Positions 14,322-17,270 of a stretch of 17,270 bases of DNA are shown here, piece after piece. Each line of letters starts with the position of its first letter. Within the stretch, counting starts at the first letter, position 1. The position numbers and the translations under genes were made by a program. The stretch spans positions 21,921-39,190 of the forward strand of contig DHWT01000297.1 in assembly GCA_002413325.1 (NCBI GenBank), in the 5' to 3' direction. The stretch comes from Chitinophagaceae bacterium UBA5175. GTDB lineage: Bacteria > Bacteroidota > Bacteroidia > Chitinophagales > Chitinophagaceae. The notes beneath the pieces are model-generated. The model had not been told where the DNA came from, made no database searches, and worked only from the letters and a program-made list of their open reading frames with translations.

Positions 14322-15209
14322 GTGAATTATTCCAACGCGTATCATGAATTTGAAACCAGAAAAAACCGGAAAGCCGGTTTATATACACTGCTGATTTGCG
14401 GAAGCCTGTTTGCCCTGTTATTCCTGATTTCATGGAACCTGCCTTTTAATCCGCCCGCACCTGTGGAAGAAGGACTCGAAGTGAACCTGGGGAACAGCGA
14501 CCAGGGACTGGGCAGCGACCAGCCCTTTCTGCCCAACGATCCTTCCAGACAGGATCAGGAAAAATATACACCACCCAAAACAATGGCTGCAACAAAGGAA
14601 GTTTTAAAAGATGTGGAAACAGATGACCAGGATCCGGATCCCGCGCCCGTTATCAAAAAGCCACCGGTGACCAAACCGGATGCCACTAAAATCCCTGATA
14701 AAGACCTCGCTGTAAAAACTCCACGCAAAACCGTTCAGCCGGCAGTGAACCCTACGCCCGCCCCGCCAAAACCCAAGGCTGTTTTTCATGGCGTGAACGG
14801 GGATGGAACCGGGGGTAATGATGCGGATCATTTTAAACCGGGCGGAAACCAGGGAATCGCCGGAGGAAAAGGCGACCAGGGCAAACCAGGCGGCGATCCG
14901 AATGCAACCAATTATACCGGAGGGGGTCACGGGAACGGCATCGCCATTGCGCGGGGTTTACAGGGAAGAAGGATCAGCAGCACACCGTCCTTTACGGATG
15001 AATTCAACGAGAATGCAAAAATAGCAGTTGATATACATGTGGATGCTGCCGGTAATGTGATCAGCGCGGAATACCAGCCGCTGGGTTCAACAAGTTCTGA
15101 TGCAACGCTGAAAGGAATTGCGATCCGCAAAGCGCACCAGGTCAAATTCAACAGCGGTTCCGACGAATCTGCCGGTACCCTTATTTTTAATTTCAAATTA
15201 AAGAATTAG
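14322..15209 (+). CDS. TonB-like energy transducer with a Gly-rich linker
   Basis: TonB couples the proton-motive force, through ExbB/ExbD, to outer-membrane receptors. Of 295 residues, 18-38 form the single membrane anchor (AGLYTLLICGSLFALLFLIS), about 42-150 are a Pro/Asp/Lys-rich periplasmic spacer, and about 153-208 are a Gly-Asn-Asp-rich stretch with collagen-like triplets (GGKGDQGKPGGDP). From about 209 comes the TonB C-terminal domain: IAVDIHVDAAGNVISAEYQP, then ATLKGIAIRKAHQVKFN and a final FNFKLKN. The start is GTG at 14322, as an in-frame TAA lies only three codons upstream and no ATG is available in this frame before the anchor. exbB/exbD are not in the window. The 123-base gap upstream shows no clear -7 box. 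Confidence 0.85.
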   Translation: MNYSNAYHEFETRKNRKAGLYTLLICGSLFALLFLISWNLPFNPPAPVEEGLEVNLGNSDQGLGSDQPFLPNDPSRQDQEKYTPPKTMAATKEVLKDVETDDQDPDPAPVIKKPPVTKPDATKIPDKDLAVKTPRKTVQPAVNPTPAPPKPKAVFHGVNGDGTGGNDADHFKPGGNQGIAGGKGDQGKPGGDPNATNYTGGGHGNGIAIARGLQGRRISSTPSFTDEFNENAKIAVDIHVDAAGNVISAEYQPLGSTSSDATLKGIAIRKAHQVKFNSGSDESAGTLIFNFKLKN

Positions 15210-15210
15210 A

Positions 15211-15221
15211 AAGCTTCAGGC
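15211..15221. repeat. Right arm of the 11-bp inverted repeat flanking the tonB-like gene
   Basis: AAGCTTCAGGC, exact reverse complement of GCCTGAAGCTT at 14199-14209. It lies one base after the tonB-like stop, in the 84-base convergent gap to the gamma-glutamyltransferase gene. Confidence 0.6.
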
Positions 15222-15226
15222 ATAAA

Positions 15227-15255
15227 CCCCGGCGCTTAAATATTACAGTCCGGGG
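15227..15255 (-). terminator. Weak hairpin in the convergent tonB / gamma-glutamyltransferase gap
   Basis: CCCCGG (15227-15232) and CCGGGG (15250-15255) can form a 6-bp all-G/C stem with a 17-base loop. On the minus strand it is followed by TTTATG, a poor U-tract, so it could end the gamma-glutamyltransferase transcript. The long loop makes this a weak call. Confidence 0.3.
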
Positions 15256-15293
15256 GCCGGATATCCGTTACTATATGTTTCCATGATACCGGG

Positions 15294-17213
15294 TTACCAC
15301 CCGATCCCATAATCTTCTCCGTAATTGCTGCTGCCGCCCCAGAAACTGCCGTGCTTCCAGTCGTAGTAAATGGCATTGACGGGTCCGCTGGTACGGTCTG
15401 CAAAACGCAGGGTATATCCCATTTCTTTTAATTCTTTCCTGGTCCAGGAAGCCGTCTGGCTGTTCAGCAAAATATACCCGGGCCTGGGTGCACGATCCTC
15501 TTTTTTATCGCCTCCCAGTGAAAGCCAAAGCTGGTCGGTATTGAAATGGGCCGCTTCGGCTGCTTCCTGTACGGTCATATGGAATTCAACCATATCCAAA
15601 AAAAACTGCAACAGGTTCTGATCCTGTGTATCCCCGCCCTGTACTGCAAATGAAAGAAATGGTTTTCCCTCTTTCATCGCAAGGGTCGGCGTTAAAGTTA
15701 CCCTGGGCTTTTTATAAGGTTCCAGTACATTAAACGGATTGAGTGCAGAGTCCAATACAAAACTCTGCATGCGCTGGCTCATGCCAACACCTGTATTCCC
15801 TGCAATGCATGCGGGCAGCCAGCCCCCGCTGGGAGTAACGGATACAACCCAGCCTGCTGAATCACAGGTTTCGATGGATGTGGTGCCCCGCCATAGCCTA
15901 TCCTGGTAAATCGCTTCCTCTTTTGGACTTAAAGCCGAATGCCCAAAGCCTTCTTTATTTGGGTTTGAGTTTGTATGCACAGCGTGTAACGCCGTTTCCC
16001 CGCTTCCCGGCCATCCTGATCCAAACCGGGTTTTCAAAAGACCGGCATATGGATTTATTTTTCCCTCAAAGGGATACGGATCGCCCGGTGCACAACTGCT
16101 GTCGTTGCGATCATAGCGGATGGACCGGGCCCTTTGTTGCGCGTATTCCTTATTCAACAAACCCTGCATGGGTTCCTTTGGAAGAAAATAAGGATCCCCA
16201 TAATAAAAATCCCGGTCCGCGAAGGCCATATTCAATGTCTGGTACAGCGTATGGATATACCGGGTACTGTTATAACCCATGGAACGCAGGTCAATATTTT
16301 CCAGGATATTCAGGCTTTGCAGCAGTACAGGACCCTGCGACCACTGCTGCAGTTTATATACTTCAATACCCTTGTAATTCACGTGCAGGGGTTCTTCTTC
16401 CAGGGGTTTCCACCGGGCAAGGTCTTCCATGCTGATGAGTCCGCCCTGTTCCTGGCAACCTCTTACAAATTCGCGTGCAATATCTCCTTTATAAAACCGG
16501 TCATATGCTGCATAAATGGCTTCCTTTCTTGATTTTTTTTGTTTGAGGGCCTGGTCTTCAGCCTCTACCATTTTAGTGAGCGTAGCCAGCAAATCTTTCT
16601 GCACAAAAATCTCCCCGGGTTCAGGCGCTTCCCTTTTTTCGCCCGGGTGCGTGATAAATACTTTGCTGCTATAAGGCCATTGTTTTATCCAGGAAAGATT
16701 CTTCTGTATATTGTTGGCGGCCATGGCTTCAATGGGGTAACCGGCAGCCAGCTGCATGGCAGGCGCCAACACCTGTTTCAGACTCATCGTTCCATATTCG
16801 GCCAGCATATAGCAGAGTCCGCCTGGTGTTCCGGGCGTAACAGCAGCTAGGGGTCCGTATTCCGGCGGAAAATAATAACCTCTGGATTTATAATAGGCAA
16901 CGGTAGCAGCCCCCGGTGCAAAACCCAGTGCGTCGATGGAGATGATTTTTTTGGCTTTTGGATTATAAATGATGGCCTGTGTTTCCCCGCCCCAGCTCAG
17001 GACCGCCCACTGGGTGCACATGGAAGCCAGCATGGCGCAGGCCGCATCCACGGCGTTCCCGCCCTGCTGGAAAATCTGCGCGCCGGATTCTGCGCCCAGG
17101 GGCTTCCCCGTAATGGCCATCCAGTGTTTGCCATGCAGCGGTGGCTTTTCAGTTTGTTGGGCCGATACATGTGCAAAACCCATTAACATAAAAATGATAA
17201 GCAGCTGTTTCAT
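15294..17213 (-). CDS. Secreted gamma-glutamyltransferase family protein
   Basis: An Ntn-hydrolase-fold enzyme family that hydrolyses or transfers the gamma-glutamyl group of glutathione and related amides. The 639-residue precursor begins with a signal peptide (MKQLLIIFMLMGFAHVSA, cleavage before QQTEK), so it acts outside the cytoplasm. Self-cleavage would occur before Thr444 in WRGTTSIETCDSAGWVVSVT, the match to the TTHYSVVD-type nucleophile segment of E. coli Ggt; this gives large and small chains of about 425 and 196 residues. Large-chain family segments are QGGNAVDAACAMLASM (50-65) and TPGTPGGLCYMLAEYG (126-141). It is divergent from classical Ggt: the GSPGG-type loop is VQGGDTQDQ (524-532), and the usual GGGG-rich segment is VLSWGGE (71-77). 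The substrate is therefore uncertain. The gene appears monocistronic. Confidence 0.88.
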   Translation of the reverse strand: MKQLLIIFMLMGFAHVSAQQTEKPPLHGKHWMAITGKPLGAESGAQIFQQGGNAVDAACAMLASMCTQWAVLSWGGETQAIIYNPKAKKIISIDALGFAPGAATVAYYKSRGYYFPPEYGPLAAVTPGTPGGLCYMLAEYGTMSLKQVLAPAMQLAAGYPIEAMAANNIQKNLSWIKQWPYSSKVFITHPGEKREAPEPGEIFVQKDLLATLTKMVEAEDQALKQKKSRKEAIYAAYDRFYKGDIAREFVRGCQEQGGLISMEDLARWKPLEEEPLHVNYKGIEVYKLQQWSQGPVLLQSLNILENIDLRSMGYNSTRYIHTLYQTLNMAFADRDFYYGDPYFLPKEPMQGLLNKEYAQQRARSIRYDRNDSSCAPGDPYPFEGKINPYAGLLKTRFGSGWPGSGETALHAVHTNSNPNKEGFGHSALSPKEEAIYQDRLWRGTTSIETCDSAGWVVSVTPSGGWLPACIAGNTGVGMSQRMQSFVLDSALNPFNVLEPYKKPRVTLTPTLAMKEGKPFLSFAVQGGDTQDQNLLQFFLDMVEFHMTVQEAAEAAHFNTDQLWLSLGGDKKEDRAPRPGYILLNSQTASWTRKELKEMGYTLRFADRTSGPVNAIYYDWKHGSFWGGSSNYGEDYGIGW

Positions 17214-17229
17214 AAACTCGATTGTATAT

Positions 17230-17237
17230 TAAAGTTA
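17230..17237 (-). promoter_or_regulatory. Possible -7 element before the gamma-glutamyltransferase gene
   Basis: The minus strand reads TAACTTTA, one mismatch from TAnnTTTG and the same word as in the DUF4294 promoter, 16 bases before the ATG at 17213. No TTG is seen at the -33 distance in the 33 bases left of the window. Confidence 0.25.
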
Positions 17238-17270
17238 GATCATTCAGCCGGTTTTTGCCTGGCAGTTGAC

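Noticed and set aside
15258..15267. Perfect palindrome CGGATATCCG
   Set aside because: A single 10-bp palindrome in a G+C-rich gap with no partner copy or nearby promoter; likely chance.
15878..16435. 185-codon plus-strand frame inside the gamma-glutamyltransferase gene
   Set aside because: Antisense to a clear family protein; Pro/Tyr/Arg-rich translation without family resemblance.

Overview
This window looks like an ordinary chromosomal stretch from a member of the Bacteroidota, most likely Chitinophagaceae or a close relative. The reasons are: several intergenic regions carry the Bacteroidota -7 promoter element TAnnTTTG instead of sigma-70 boxes; Shine-Dalgarno sequences are weak or absent; and the gene content is typical (a 270-residue solo starch-synthase domain divergent from panC, a DUF4294 lipoprotein-sized secreted protein, a CxxxY-type CcmE with a large CcmF/CcsA, a TonB with a Gly-rich linker). 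I see no tRNA, rRNA, CRISPR array, insertion sequence or phage gene.

Layout. Bases 1-405 (minus) hold the N-terminal 135 residues of an HMG-CoA lyase-like protein that runs off the left edge. Bases 406-784 hold no gene I can identify, only two small overlapping minus-strand reading frames. Then, all on the minus strand, come rlmB (TTG start), a Nudix ADP-ribose pyrophosphatase-like gene three bases upstream of it, metK with its own terminator and promoter, and a catalytically degraded GT5 (glycogen synthase N-terminal) protein. Divergently on the plus strand are panC, panD, an LPG-synthase-TM/UPF0104 membrane protein and a RfaE2-type heptose-1-phosphate adenylyltransferase, probably one transcription unit linking pantothenate synthesis with envelope functions. 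On the minus strand again are a DUF4294 secreted protein, ccmF and ccmE (cytochrome c maturation; ccmE-ccmF is the transcription order). On the plus strand are an agmatinase/arginase-family enzyme, a membrane protein with a PH-like tail and a radical SAM enzyme. All three overlap at their ends and surely form one operon. They are followed by a separate TonB-like gene with a GTG start. A secreted gamma-glutamyltransferase-family protein on the minus strand closes the window.

How the genes work together. Most are housekeeping: rRNA methylation, SAM synthesis, nucleotide sanitation, CoA precursors, LPS heptose activation, cytochrome c haem delivery, TonB energy transduction and glutathione/gamma-glutamyl hydrolysis. 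The least explained parts are the arginase-membrane protein-radical SAM operon, the solo GT5 protein that lacks the glycogen synthase substrate motifs, and the small frames between rlmB and the HMG-CoA lyase gene. I found no convincing new defence, mobile or signalling system. The findings are leads of modest strength.
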